Source: an uncultured Prevotella sp.
Lineage (GTDB): Bacteria > Bacteroidota > Bacteroidia > Bacteroidales > Bacteroidaceae
Direction of reading: 5' to 3'
DNA: 64,000 bases
NCBI GenBank assembly: GCA_900317405.1
Contig: ONGP01000002.1
Coordinates: 62,001-126,000, forward strand
Below are positions 45,315 to 54,926 of this stretch, piece after piece. Below the pieces are notes generated by a model. The model was not told where the DNA came from. It saw only the letters and a program-made list of their open reading frames with translations, and searched no databases. A program made the translations under genes and the position numbers. Positions within the stretch are counted from its first letter, which is position 1. Each line of letters starts with the position of its first letter.

Positions 45315-46604
45315 ATGAAACTCAAGATATTACTCATTACAACATTACTGGTCGCCATCCACTCTGCCTCTGCTCAGAGCGTCATCGACCTTATCAGGCA
45401 GACACCATCGTATGCCTCATGCAACTATCACACCTATCCCGACTCTATCACGGCCAAGCTTACACCGTCACCTGCTGGCAAGAAACCATTCTATATCTCG
45501 CACTATGGTCGACACGGCTCTCGCTACATCAGCAACCGCAACGGATACGACACGCCATACATCATGATGATGCACGCCGACAGCCTTGATGAACTCACAA
45601 CCGTTGGTCAAAAGGTGATGCATGAGATGAAATCTATCATGCACGACACCGAGGACCGCTGGGGCGAACTTACCGGATACGGCAAGCGACAGTTGCAGAA
45701 TATCGGCCGACGTATGGTAGAACGATTCCCCGAAGTGCTATGCCCAGGCGCCAACGTTAAGTGCATCAGCACCGTTGTGCCACGCTGTATCGAGTCGATG
45801 GGATCATACGCACTGGAGATGCTACAGGCGTGTCCTAAGCTTAATATCACCATGCAGGCATCTAAGCGCACACAATGGTATATGAACTACCAGGACAACA
45901 AGCTGCGCAAGAAGTATATGACACCCGAAGCTAAGAAAGCCTACGATGCCTATGTAAAGCCACGTCTTGGCAACAGCCGACTGATGGAGGAGATATTCAA
46001 GAATCCTGATATCGTAGAGGAGTTTGTAGATGAGGAATACTTCACCTATTATCTGATGAAGATGGCCCTGTTCCAGCAGAACATCAGCTACAACCGCAAT
46101 CCTCACCTGATAGAGCTGTTCAATACCGACGAGTTCTACCGCATGTGGCAGGTCGACAACGCCTTGTGGTACATACAGCACGGCGCGTGCAAGCTTAATG
46201 GCGGCAACCAGCCCTACAGCCAGCGTTATCTGTTGCGCCAACTCATTGCCGATGCCGACAGTTGTATCCAACTGGATAAACCCGGCGCGCAACTGCGTTT
46301 CGGTCACGAGACGGTACTGCTGCCTCTGGTATGCCTGATAGGCGTAAACGGCTACGACCTTGCCACCGACAACCTCGACGAGCTCGAAGCTAAAGGATGG
46401 TGGTGCAGCAGCGTATTCCCGATGGCATCCAACCTTCAGTTTATCTTCTATCGCAGCAACATCAAGGACAAGGACATACTGTTCAAGGTGCTGTTAAACG
46501 AAGAAGAGGCCACACTGCCCATACAGACAGACTGTGCCCCCTACTATCATTGGTCGGACTTCCGCCAGTACTGCCTCGATAAGTTGGCAGCCTACAAGCG
46601 CTGA
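45315..46604 (+). CDS. Secreted histidine acid phosphatase (branch 2)
   Basis: 429 residues from ATG 45315 with signal peptide MKLKILLITTLLVAIHSASA. Catalytic motif HYGRHGSRY (about 63-71) and a C-terminal proton-donor site RFGHETV (His about 331) are intact. Branch 2 members include phytases (MINPP), glucose-1-phosphatase and acid phosphatases of the periplasm. The substrate is unknown; the riboswitch suggests a role tied to corrinoid supply, for instance removing phosphate from a corrinoid or its nucleotide, but this is speculative. Confidence 0.85.
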   Translation: MKLKILLITTLLVAIHSASAQSVIDLIRQTPSYASCNYHTYPDSITAKLTPSPAGKKPFYISHYGRHGSRYISNRNGYDTPYIMMMHADSLDELTTVGQKVMHEMKSIMHDTEDRWGELTGYGKRQLQNIGRRMVERFPEVLCPGANVKCISTVVPRCIESMGSYALEMLQACPKLNITMQASKRTQWYMNYQDNKLRKKYMTPEAKKAYDAYVKPRLGNSRLMEEIFKNPDIVEEFVDEEYFTYYLMKMALFQQNISYNRNPHLIELFNTDEFYRMWQVDNALWYIQHGACKLNGGNQPYSQRYLLRQLIADADSCIQLDKPGAQLRFGHETVLLPLVCLIGVNGYDLATDNLDELEAKGWWCSSVFPMASNLQFIFYRSNIKDKDILFKVLLNEEEATLPIQTDCAPYYHWSDFRQYCLDKLAAYKR

Positions 46605-46609
46605 AATCC

Positions 46610-47437
46610 CTATTTCTTATTCGTAGTATAATCCAGTGCTGCGCCGATAGCGGTGCAGTACTGTGAGTATTTAGGTATATGGAAACGAATGTTGTAGAGT
46701 GTCTCCAGTGCCGGGAATACCTCCTTGCACTGTGGCAACAGCGACAGATTGCCGATAAGCACAAAGTCGCGTATATCGCTGCCCAGCGATGCCAACCACG
46801 CTGCCGAACCAATGCTCTGCAACACCATGTGTATCAGTCCTGCAGCAATATCCTCCTTCGAGGCATCACTCTGCGCATTGGCAAAGTTACTGGCCGTAGT
46901 GTCCATCGTAAGTCCTGGCACAGGCACAGCGCTTATATCACCGATTGTCAGGTCGATATTGCGTATATTACCGTGCTTAGCCATCGTAGCCACCTGCTTA
47001 ATATCACTGGTGTTCAGCAACAGTCTGGCCAGTCCGGCCAGCGTACCGCCACCCACGCCTATACCGCCAATGTGGCGCATATCGTTGCCGTCGCACTTCA
47101 CAAACGATGTACCAGTACCCATCGACACCACTATCGTGTGGTCAAGCTTCGACTCGAAACGGGCTCCCAGTCCGTCGGCCACAAACTCCTGACTCTTGGC
47201 TGTAGGCAGTCCGTAGATAGACTGATCGATATAGGCCGAGCCTACACCGGTAAGCATCACCTGCTCTACATCCTTCAGGTCGATATCATTATCGTGCAAA
47301 TATTTACCGAAGGCACCAAAAAGCGACGTAATAGGATCGGCAGCAGTTATACTGATAGGGGCCGACACCTTACCATTCTTGATTCCAACAATCTTGGTTG
47401 TTGAAATACCAACATCGATACCAATAACTATTCCCAT
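46610..47437 (-). CDS. coaW: Type II pantothenate kinase
   Basis: 275 residues from ATG 47437; the longer frame runs backwards through the tRNA gene and is rejected. N-terminal phosphate loop GIDVGISTTKIVGI, VVSMGTGTSFVKCDG (about 108) and GGGTLAGLARLLL (about 130) match eukaryote/Staphylococcus-type PanK, the first step of CoA synthesis, insensitive to CoA feedback in S. aureus. It converges with the phosphatase gene (5 bp between stops). No clear promoter; it may be read through from the tRNA unit. Confidence 0.88.
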   Translation of the reverse strand: MGIVIGIDVGISTTKIVGIKNGKVSAPISITAADPITSLFGAFGKYLHDNDIDLKDVEQVMLTGVGSAYIDQSIYGLPTAKSQEFVADGLGARFESKLDHTIVVSMGTGTSFVKCDGNDMRHIGGIGVGGGTLAGLARLLLNTSDIKQVATMAKHGNIRNIDLTIGDISAVPVPGLTMDTTASNFANAQSDASKEDIAAGLIHMVLQSIGSAAWLASLGSDIRDFVLIGNLSLLPQCKEVFPALETLYNIRFHIPKYSQYCTAIGAALDYTTNKK

Positions 47438-47456
47438 AAGCAGTAATATATGTATA

Positions 47457-47492
47457 CGAAAAAACCCGGCTGCATTGCTGCAAGACCGGGCT
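47457..47492 (-). terminator. Hairpin terminator after tRNA-Phe
   Basis: On minus AGCCCGG (47492-47486) pairs with CCGGGTT (47469-47463), followed by a T-run. It lies 20 bp upstream of the PanK start. Confidence 0.75.
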
Positions 47493-47506
47493 AATGAAAG
47501 GAGGAG

Positions 47507-47579
47507 TGGTACCTCCAGGAATCGAACCGGGGACACACGGATTTTCAGTCCGATGCTCTACCAACTGAGCTAAGGCACC
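47507..47579 (-). tRNA. tRNA-Phe (GAA)
   Basis: 73-nt cloverleaf on minus: acceptor GGTGCCT/AGGTACC with one G-T pair, D arm with AGCTCAGTTGGTAGAGC, anticodon loop CTGAAAA (GAA at 47546-47544), T arm with GGTTCGATTCC. CCA is not encoded. Confidence 0.97.
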
Positions 47580-47627
47580 AACATTTCAATTTCGTTTTGC
47601 AAACATCCTTTCGTTGTTTTGCGGGTG

Positions 47628-47659
47628 CAAAGGTACGACTATTTTTTGAACCCGCCAAA
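47628..47659 (-). promoter_or_regulatory. tRNA-Phe promoter
   Basis: -7 TACCTTTG (47635-47628) and -33 TTTG (47659-47656) with 20-nt spacing: full consensus. Confidence 0.88.
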
Positions 47660-47689
47660 CTTTTTAGCACTTTTTTACAAATTATTTTT

Positions 47690-48754
47690 TTACGAAAGTG
47701 GGTTCCACCCCTGTGCTTTTAACGTAAACTCCTGATTATCACGGGTTACGAGCACTTGGCCAAATTTTGCATCGGTTATGTGGCCGATTAGCTTTACACC
47801 GTCAACATGCTCAATTTTCTCATGATCGCCTATTGGCACAGTGAACAACAGTTCGTAATCTTCACCACCATTCAGCGCACATGTCGTTACGTTCATATTC
47901 ATTTCTTCGGCCATCACGGCTGTTTGATAGTCGATAGGGATGTTTTTCTCGTAGATACGACAGCCCACACCACTCTGTTTACATATATGCATCAGCTCGC
48001 TCGACAGTCCATCGCTTATGTCCATCATCGCAGTAGGACGTATGCCAGCCTCACGCAATTTCTCTATGATGTCACCACGAGCCTCGGTCTGTAACTGACG
48101 TTGCAACAGATACTCCTTACCGCTGAAGTCGGGCTGAAAGTGCGACAGTTCTTCCAGGGCGCGCTTATCGTTCTTTTTGCGGGCCTCTTCCACCTGCTGG
48201 TAGTACACACTCTTCTCGCGCTCTAGCAACTGCAGTCCCATATATGCAGCACCCAGGTCGCCACTCACGCATACCAGGTCAGTATCTTTGGCACCGCTGC
48301 GATATACGATATCCTCCTTGCGGGCCTCACCTATACAGGTTATACTGATGGCCATACCTGTAAATGATGATGTGGTGTCGCCTCCAATCACGTCTACACC
48401 CCACTTTTCGCAGGCCAGCTTCAGTCCGCTATAGAACTCCTCGACATCCTCAACCGTGAAGCGCTTGCTGATGGCCAGCGAAACTGTCATCTGGCGTGGA
48501 GTGCCGTTCATGGCGAAAACATCGCTTATGTTCACCATAGCACTCTTATAGCCTAGATGCTTCAGGTCTATATAAGTAAGGTCGAAGTGCACGCCCTCCA
48601 TCAGCATATCGGTAGTGATGAGTACTTCCTTGTCAGGATAGCTCACCACTGCGCAGTCATCGCCCACACCCTTCTTGGTGCTATCGTTCTTTATCTCTAT
48701 ATCCTTTGTCAAACGGTCAATCAGACCAAATTCTCCTAATTTTGCTATTTCCAT
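47690..48754 (-). CDS. thiL: Thiamine-monophosphate kinase
   Basis: 354 residues of the PurM/ThiL fold: KKGVGDDCAVV (about 27-37), ITTDMLMEGVHFDL, GGDTTSS, VCVSGDLGAAYMGL, MDISDGLSSEL. Phosphorylates thiamine phosphate to the active diphosphate. The start overlaps the punA stop by 10 bp; the unit sppA-lpxK-punA-thiL is tightly packed. Confidence 0.94.
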   Translation of the reverse strand: MEIAKLGEFGLIDRLTKDIEIKNDSTKKGVGDDCAVVSYPDKEVLITTDMLMEGVHFDLTYIDLKHLGYKSAMVNISDVFAMNGTPRQMTVSLAISKRFTVEDVEEFYSGLKLACEKWGVDVIGGDTTSSFTGMAISITCIGEARKEDIVYRSGAKDTDLVCVSGDLGAAYMGLQLLEREKSVYYQQVEEARKKNDKRALEELSHFQPDFSGKEYLLQRQLQTEARGDIIEKLREAGIRPTAMMDISDGLSSELMHICKQSGVGCRIYEKNIPIDYQTAVMAEEMNMNVTTCALNGGEDYELLFTVPIGDHEKIEHVDGVKLIGHITDAKFGQVLVTRDNQEFTLKAQGWNPLS

Positions 48755-49617
48755 CCTTCAGTTGGGTGATCGGTATTAAACTTGTCTTGGTTATGAGCCT
48801 CAATACTCTCAGCACGGATAATCATCTCGCGCATAATGGCCGTCATCTTGGGCTGCGCCATGTTGGCAGCCTCCTGCACCTCCTCATGGCTTACCTCTAC
48901 GGGCACATCGAAACCACCTAGATCAGTGATAACCGATATACCAAACGTCTTGATGCCACAATGGTGGGCAACGATTACCTCAGGTACAGTACTCATACCT
49001 ACGGCGTCGCCACCAAATATGCGATACATCTTATATTCAGCAGGGGTCTCGAAAGTGGGACCCTGAACACCTACATACACACCATGCTGTACGGGAATAT
49101 CAAAATCGTTAGCAATAGCATCGGCCTCGGCAATGAGGTTGTGATCGTAGGTTTCGTGCATGTCTGGGAATCGGGGACCTGTTGGGAAGTTCTTACCACG
49201 CAGCGGATGCTCGGGGAAGAGATTGATGTGATCGGTAATAATCATCAGGTCGCCAATCTTAAAGTCGGGGTTCATACCGCCAGCAGCATTTGATACATAC
49301 AGTGTAGTGATGCCCAGCTCGTACATCACGCGCACAGGGAAGGTGACATCCTTCATTGAGTAGCCCTCGTAGAAATGGAAGCGGCCCTGCATGGCCATGA
49401 TGTCTACGCCACCAAGCTTACCGAATATCAACTTACCCGAGTGTCCCTCAACGGTCGACACTGGGAAGTTGGGGATTGTCTCGTATGGAAACTCGTATTT
49501 ATCAGTTATTTCTGAAGCTAATTGTCCCAGACCCGTTCCCAGAACGATTGCCGTTGTGGGACTTGTTGTCATCCTTTCTTTTAGCCAGGATGCTGTTTCT
49601 TGAATTTTTGTGTACAT
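48745..49617 (-). CDS. punA: Purine-nucleoside phosphorylase
   Basis: 290 residues; AIVLGTGLGQLASEI (phosphate loop, about 24-38), EGHSGKLIFG, MQGRFHFYEGYS, VSNAAGGMN and GVQGPTFETPAEY mark the trimeric PNP family, which cleaves inosine and guanosine for salvage. Start ATG 49617 (MYTKIQETASWLKERM) is the natural family N-terminus although it sits 116 bp inside lpxK. Confidence 0.94.
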   Translation of the reverse strand: MYTKIQETASWLKERMTTSPTTAIVLGTGLGQLASEITDKYEFPYETIPNFPVSTVEGHSGKLIFGKLGGVDIMAMQGRFHFYEGYSMKDVTFPVRVMYELGITTLYVSNAAGGMNPDFKIGDLMIITDHINLFPEHPLRGKNFPTGPRFPDMHETYDHNLIAEADAIANDFDIPVQHGVYVGVQGPTFETPAEYKMYRIFGGDAVGMSTVPEVIVAHHCGIKTFGISVITDLGGFDVPVEVSHEEVQEAANMAQPKMTAIMREMIIRAESIEAHNQDKFNTDHPTEGWK

Positions 49618-50692
49618 AGCCTAATATTTTATTGTTAAACTCTTCTTCCTGACCTTGCATAATAACTATGCGCATCGGAAGCGTATATAGATTCTTTTTC
49701 ACGTCATCGCTCAGCCCCTCGGCCACTGTCAGTCGTGTAGCATCCTTCTCGGTGGTCAGTATCATCTTGGGCTCTGGCATCTGGGCAAAGGTTTCGTTAA
49801 TTGCCTCGATATCCTTGCGTTTAAAGTTATGATGATCGCCAAATGTCATTGGGGTTATCTGCGATTTCAACTTCTCCAGGTCGTGCATTAGTTGCTCGGG
49901 CGAGGCAATACCTGTAAGGAGCATGATATTCTTACTTCCGATATCCTTTAGCTCAGATAGTTTTTCTTGCCCGGCCAAGTCGGGATAAACCGCCTTCGGC
50001 GCATCATAATCATGGGTAGAGAAATACAGCTGCTGATACGGATACAACCTCATCGCCTTTGTTATTACTCTGAACTCCATCGGCTTCAGGTCCTTCGGAC
50101 ACTTGGTCACTATCACTATATCAGCTCTGTCCTTAGCTCTCACGGGCTCGCGCAGTCGGCCTGCCGGCAATAGGCGATCGTAGATTACTAGGCGATGATA
50201 GTCCACCAACAAAATGTTTATGCCAGGTTTAACATACCGATGCTGGAATGCATCGTCAAGCAATACAACGTCGACATCCAGACCGTTGCCATCATCTATC
50301 AGTTTGCTGATACCGCGTGTACGTTTCTTGTCTACGGCCACAGTTATATCCGGGAACTTTTGCTTTATCTGATACGGCTCGTCGCCAATCATGCGCATTG
50401 GGGTGTCCTTGTCCGACAGAACAAATCCACCACTCTTGCGTTTGTATCCACGACTAAGCATAGCCACATTTACCTTATCCTTAAGCAGTCGGATAAGATA
50501 CTCCACGTGTGGAGTCTTACCCGTGCCACCTACGGTTATGTTGCCCACCGATATCACCGGCACGTCAAACGAGCGACTCTTCAGTACCCCCATCTCAAAC
50601 AGCAGGTTCCTGAATCCCACTCCTAAGCCGTAAAACCAGCTCAGTCCTAGCAGTTTCTTATTAATCGTTATAAAATCGCCTTCTACTCTCAT
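49502..50692 (-). CDS. lpxK: Tetraacyldisaccharide 4'-kinase
   Basis: 396 residues: GNITVGGTGKTPHVEYL (Walker A, about 49-65), LSRGYKRKSGGF, VVLLDDAFQHRYV. Adds the 4'-phosphate to lipid A precursor. The last 35 residues (Lys/Asn/Ser/Gly-rich: RKDDNKSHNGNRSGNGSG) extend past the usual end and overlap the punA coding region by 116 bp in another frame. Three bp separate it from sppA. Confidence 0.92.
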   Translation of the reverse strand: MRVEGDFITINKKLLGLSWFYGLGVGFRNLLFEMGVLKSRSFDVPVISVGNITVGGTGKTPHVEYLIRLLKDKVNVAMLSRGYKRKSGGFVLSDKDTPMRMIGDEPYQIKQKFPDITVAVDKKRTRGISKLIDDGNGLDVDVVLLDDAFQHRYVKPGINILLVDYHRLVIYDRLLPAGRLREPVRAKDRADIVIVTKCPKDLKPMEFRVITKAMRLYPYQQLYFSTHDYDAPKAVYPDLAGQEKLSELKDIGSKNIMLLTGIASPEQLMHDLEKLKSQITPMTFGDHHNFKRKDIEAINETFAQMPEPKMILTTEKDATRLTVAEGLSDDVKKNLYTLPMRIVIMQGQEEEFNNKILGYVHKNSRNSILAKRKDDNKSHNGNRSGNGSGTISFRNN

Positions 50693-50695
50693 TGT

Positions 50696-52492
50696 TTATT
50701 TTACACGCACATCATCAAGCATACGTGCCTGTATGCGACTGTTATTCTTAATATCATTACGAATCTGCATCAGTGGCAGATATGCATCGCCAAGCAGTTC
50801 GCGCAGTTCGCCATCCAGATACGACCCCTTGTTATCTTTAGCCATAAGAGCCTCAAACCATGAGGGCTCTGCGGGATACGATGCTGTATGATACTCCTTC
50901 ATCTTGGCCAGGTCGGCAGCCTTCTTCACAGCGTCGTCAAGACTACCCAGCTTGTCCACCAGCTTTATCTTGATGGCATCGCTGGCCAGCCATACACGGC
51001 CCTGTGCTATCTCATCTACCTGCTCGGGCTTCATACCACGACCTTCCGACACAATGTTAAGGAAACTTTGGTAGCCACGGTCGATATGCGACTGCAGCTC
51101 TGCCATTATATCATCGGTCTCCTTGCCCAATACAAGCTCAGTCTCGTAGCCGGCATACTTATTGGTCTTCACACCATCGAATGTCACCCCCAGCTTATCG
51201 GTAACCAGTCCGCTCAGGTTTGGTATCAGTCCAAATATACCAATGCTACCAGTGATGGTAGTTGGCTCGGCAAAGATATAGTTGGCTGGCGAACTTATCC
51301 AGTAACCGCCCGATGCAGCCATACCGCCCATCGATACCACCACCGGTTTCTTGGCCTTAACCAGTTTCAGTGCATGGCGAATCTGCTCTGATGCCACAGC
51401 ACTGCCACCGCCTGAGTTTACACGGAACACCACTGCCTTCACATCATCGTCATCGGCCAACGCGCGCAAGTCGTCGGCTGTGCTCTTGCCCACTATGCAG
51501 TGGCCACCGCCATCTAGCATATTCATGGCCTGACTGTCTACTATGCTACCATAAGCGTAGTATATAGCTATCTCTTCGCCCTTGTCTTTCTTCTTGTTCT
51601 TCACGTTCAGCATATCGGCCAGCGACAACTGGTTCACGTCGTCATCCTTGTCCAGCTTCAGACGTCCCTTTATCTCGTCCTTAATCTCCTCAGGGAACAT
51701 TATCTTATCCACCAGTTTAGCCTTAACATAGTCCTCGCAGGCTGTGAATGCCAGCAGATGGTCGTTAACCAACTGATTCAGGTCCTCGACCTTAATCTTT
51801 CGACCCTCAGCCATCTCCTTCAGCCAGTAGTTCCAAATTCCTCCCAGATAAGCCTCACGCTGCTCGCGGTCGTAGTCGCTCATACCGGCCTGCGTGTTGC
51901 TCTCTACATAACTCTTATATTTTCCCACCTTAGCGCAAAGATACTTCACGCCAAGTTTGTCGTACAGTCCCTTATAGTACTCGCCCTTGCCGCCCAATCC
52001 ACGTAGATCGATGGTACCTTCACCGTTCAGATATATCTTGTCGGCCACAGTAGCCACGTAGTACGATGCCTGACCGTAATTGCTGGCATAAGCCACTATC
52101 CACTTGCCGCTGCTCTTAAAGTCATTCAGCGCGTCGCGCACCTGCTGTGCAGTGGCTGGACTGTCAAATCCCATCTGACCGCCCTCGATATATATGCCCT
52201 TGATATTCTCTTCGGCCTTAGCCTTACGTATACTTGTTAGCAGATCGTCCAGGCCTACTGCACCACCACCGTCCAAGCCCAACAGGTCGTCGAATGGAGT
52301 GCCCTCCTCAGCTCGCTCGGTGACAGAACCATCGAATTTAAGTACGAACACAGAGTTCTCCTTAACTTTGGTTTTAGCCGAGTCACTGGCCACCATACCT
52401 ACCAGTGAAATAACGAAAAACAGCGTCATCACAAGGCCTAGAATCACAATACCACATATTGTGGCAAGGGTCATTTTCAGGAATTGTTTCAT
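50696..52492 (-). CDS. sppA: Signal peptide peptidase SppA (67K type)
   Basis: 598 residues: one N-terminal helix (TICGIVILGLVMTLFFVISL), then two SppA repeats. The catalytic Ser is in GGMAASGGYWISSPA (about 400), followed by TTITGSIGIFG; the general-base Lys comes from the N-terminal half. It cleaves leftover signal peptides in the membrane. First gene of the sppA-lpxK-punA-thiL run. Confidence 0.93.
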   Translation of the reverse strand: MKQFLKMTLATICGIVILGLVMTLFFVISLVGMVASDSAKTKVKENSVFVLKFDGSVTERAEEGTPFDDLLGLDGGGAVGLDDLLTSIRKAKAEENIKGIYIEGGQMGFDSPATAQQVRDALNDFKSSGKWIVAYASNYGQASYYVATVADKIYLNGEGTIDLRGLGGKGEYYKGLYDKLGVKYLCAKVGKYKSYVESNTQAGMSDYDREQREAYLGGIWNYWLKEMAEGRKIKVEDLNQLVNDHLLAFTACEDYVKAKLVDKIMFPEEIKDEIKGRLKLDKDDDVNQLSLADMLNVKNKKKDKGEEIAIYYAYGSIVDSQAMNMLDGGGHCIVGKSTADDLRALADDDDVKAVVFRVNSGGGSAVASEQIRHALKLVKAKKPVVVSMGGMAASGGYWISSPANYIFAEPTTITGSIGIFGLIPNLSGLVTDKLGVTFDGVKTNKYAGYETELVLGKETDDIMAELQSHIDRGYQSFLNIVSEGRGMKPEQVDEIAQGRVWLASDAIKIKLVDKLGSLDDAVKKAADLAKMKEYHTASYPAEPSWFEALMAKDNKGSYLDGELRELLGDAYLPLMQIRNDIKNNSRIQARMLDDVRVK

Positions 52493-52526
52493 AAAAAAGT
52501 TTTTTAATTGATTACGTAATAGACTG

Positions 52527-52534
52527 CAAAGTTA
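52527..52534 (-). promoter_or_regulatory. sppA operon promoter -7 element (TAACTTTG)
   Basis: TAACTTTGCAG on minus, ATG 34 nt downstream. Lies after the small-RNA candidate's terminator. Confidence 0.7.
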
Positions 52535-52575
52535 GTGAATTTTATTGATACAACCAACTATTTAGCCGAAAAACT

Positions 52576-52609
52576 ACAAAAAAACTGGTTATCATCACGA
52601 CAACCAGTT
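52576..52609 (-). terminator. Terminator of the small-RNA candidate
   Basis: AACTGGTT with AACCAGTT (52609-52602 and 52590-52583 on minus), 11-nt loop, followed by seven T. Confidence 0.8.
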
Positions 52610-52669
52610 CCGAAAAACAAACTACTTAAAAACTAATCTACTAAAACAAATCAAAAAAATTATTATTTG
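52576..52669 (-). ncRNA. Candidate small RNA, about 95 nt, between groEL and sppA
   Basis: Isolated transcription unit: full-consensus promoter at 52707-52676, no ORF, and an 8-bp hairpin plus seven T at 52609-52578, all before the separate sppA promoter. Confidence 0.45.
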
Positions 52670-52675
52670 CGGGTG

Positions 52676-52707
52676 CAAAATTAGCGGGTTTTTATGAACC
52701 CTACAAA
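52676..52707 (-). promoter_or_regulatory. Promoter of the small-RNA candidate
   Basis: -7 TAATTTTG (52683-52676), -33 TTTG (52707-52704), 20-nt spacing. Confidence 0.75.
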
Positions 52708-52749
52708 TCTTTCGAGCATAAAAATACAGCAAATATTTTAAATTAACTA

Positions 52750-52785
52750 AAAATGGGGACGGATTCAACGATCCATCCCCAAATT
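52750..52785 (-). terminator. groESL terminator
   Basis: GGGGATGGAT (52780-52771) pairs with ATCCGTCCCC (52764-52755) with one G-T pair; ATTTTTA follows on minus. Confidence 0.88.
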
Positions 52786-52806
52786 TGTTATGCTAACTTT
52801 GCAAAA

Positions 52807-54444
<1,638 letters not shown>

Positions 54445-54472
54445 CTAAAATCTTAAGTCTAAAATCTAAATT
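54445..54472. repeat. Heptanucleotide tract in the groES-groEL spacer
   Basis: On +: CTAAAAT, CTTAAGT, CTAAAAT, CTAAATT. It fills nearly the whole spacer and touches the groES stop. Confidence 0.65.
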
Positions 54473-54743
54473 ACTTCTCAATTACTGCGAGTACGTCGCT
54501 CTGACGCATCATCAGATATTTTGTTCCCTCAAACTCAAGCTCGGTACCAGAATACTTACCATAGAGCACTTCGTCGCCCTCCTTCAGTATCATTGCCTCG
54601 TCTTTTGTGCCCTGACCAACGGCCTTGATGGTTCCGTGGAGAGGTTTCTCCTTAGCTGTGTCTGGAATAATAATTCCGCCAATCTTTTCTTCTGCAGGTG
54701 CTGGCAATACCAACACACGGTCTGCTAGTGGTTTGATGTTCAT
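54471..54743 (-). CDS. groES: Co-chaperonin GroES
   Basis: 90 residues: [33 protein letters not shown] (mobile loop, about 22-34) and [15 protein letters not shown]. The heptameric lid of GroEL. No CIRCE (HrcA) element upstream; instead a sigma-54-like promoter is seen. Confidence 0.98.
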   Translation of the reverse strand: MNIKPLADRVLVLPAPAEEKIGGIIIPDTAKEKPLHGTIKAVGQGTKDEAMILKEGDEVLYGKYSGTELEFEGTKYLMMRQSDVLAVIEK

Positions 54744-54787
54744 AATTCTTATATTTTTTAATATTCAACTTATTCTGCCACCCATTC

Positions 54788-54804
54788 TGCCAAAACCGTG
54801 CCAA
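54788..54804 (-). promoter_or_regulatory. Sigma-54-like promoter of groESL
   Basis: On minus TTGGCACG (-24), four bases, TGGCA (-12); the GG and GC dinucleotides have the required spacing, one mismatch to TTGCA. The expected start is about 35 nt before the groES ATG. Confidence 0.55.
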
Positions 54805-54815
54805 CACCGCAACGT

Positions 54816-54879
54816 CTGACACATTGTCAGCGAATATGTCACATAAAACACAAGGGCACGACACCATCTACTAGTGTCG
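54816..54879. promoter_or_regulatory. Two inverted repeats upstream of the groESL promoter (possible activator sites)
   Basis: CTGACA-CAT-TGTCAG (54816-54830, perfect) and CGACAC (54859-54864) with GTGTCG (54874-54879). They lie where enhancer-binding proteins of sigma-54 usually bind, or could serve a repressor. Confidence 0.4.
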
Positions 54880-54926
54880 CCACCCATACTGCGTTAGTTA
54901 GTCAAAATAATAGAATTATTTCATTA

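Noticed and set aside
47438..47536. Upstream extension of the pantothenate kinase frame
   Set aside because: It would be translated through the tRNA-Phe gene and its terminator; the family start MGIVIGIDVG is at 47437.
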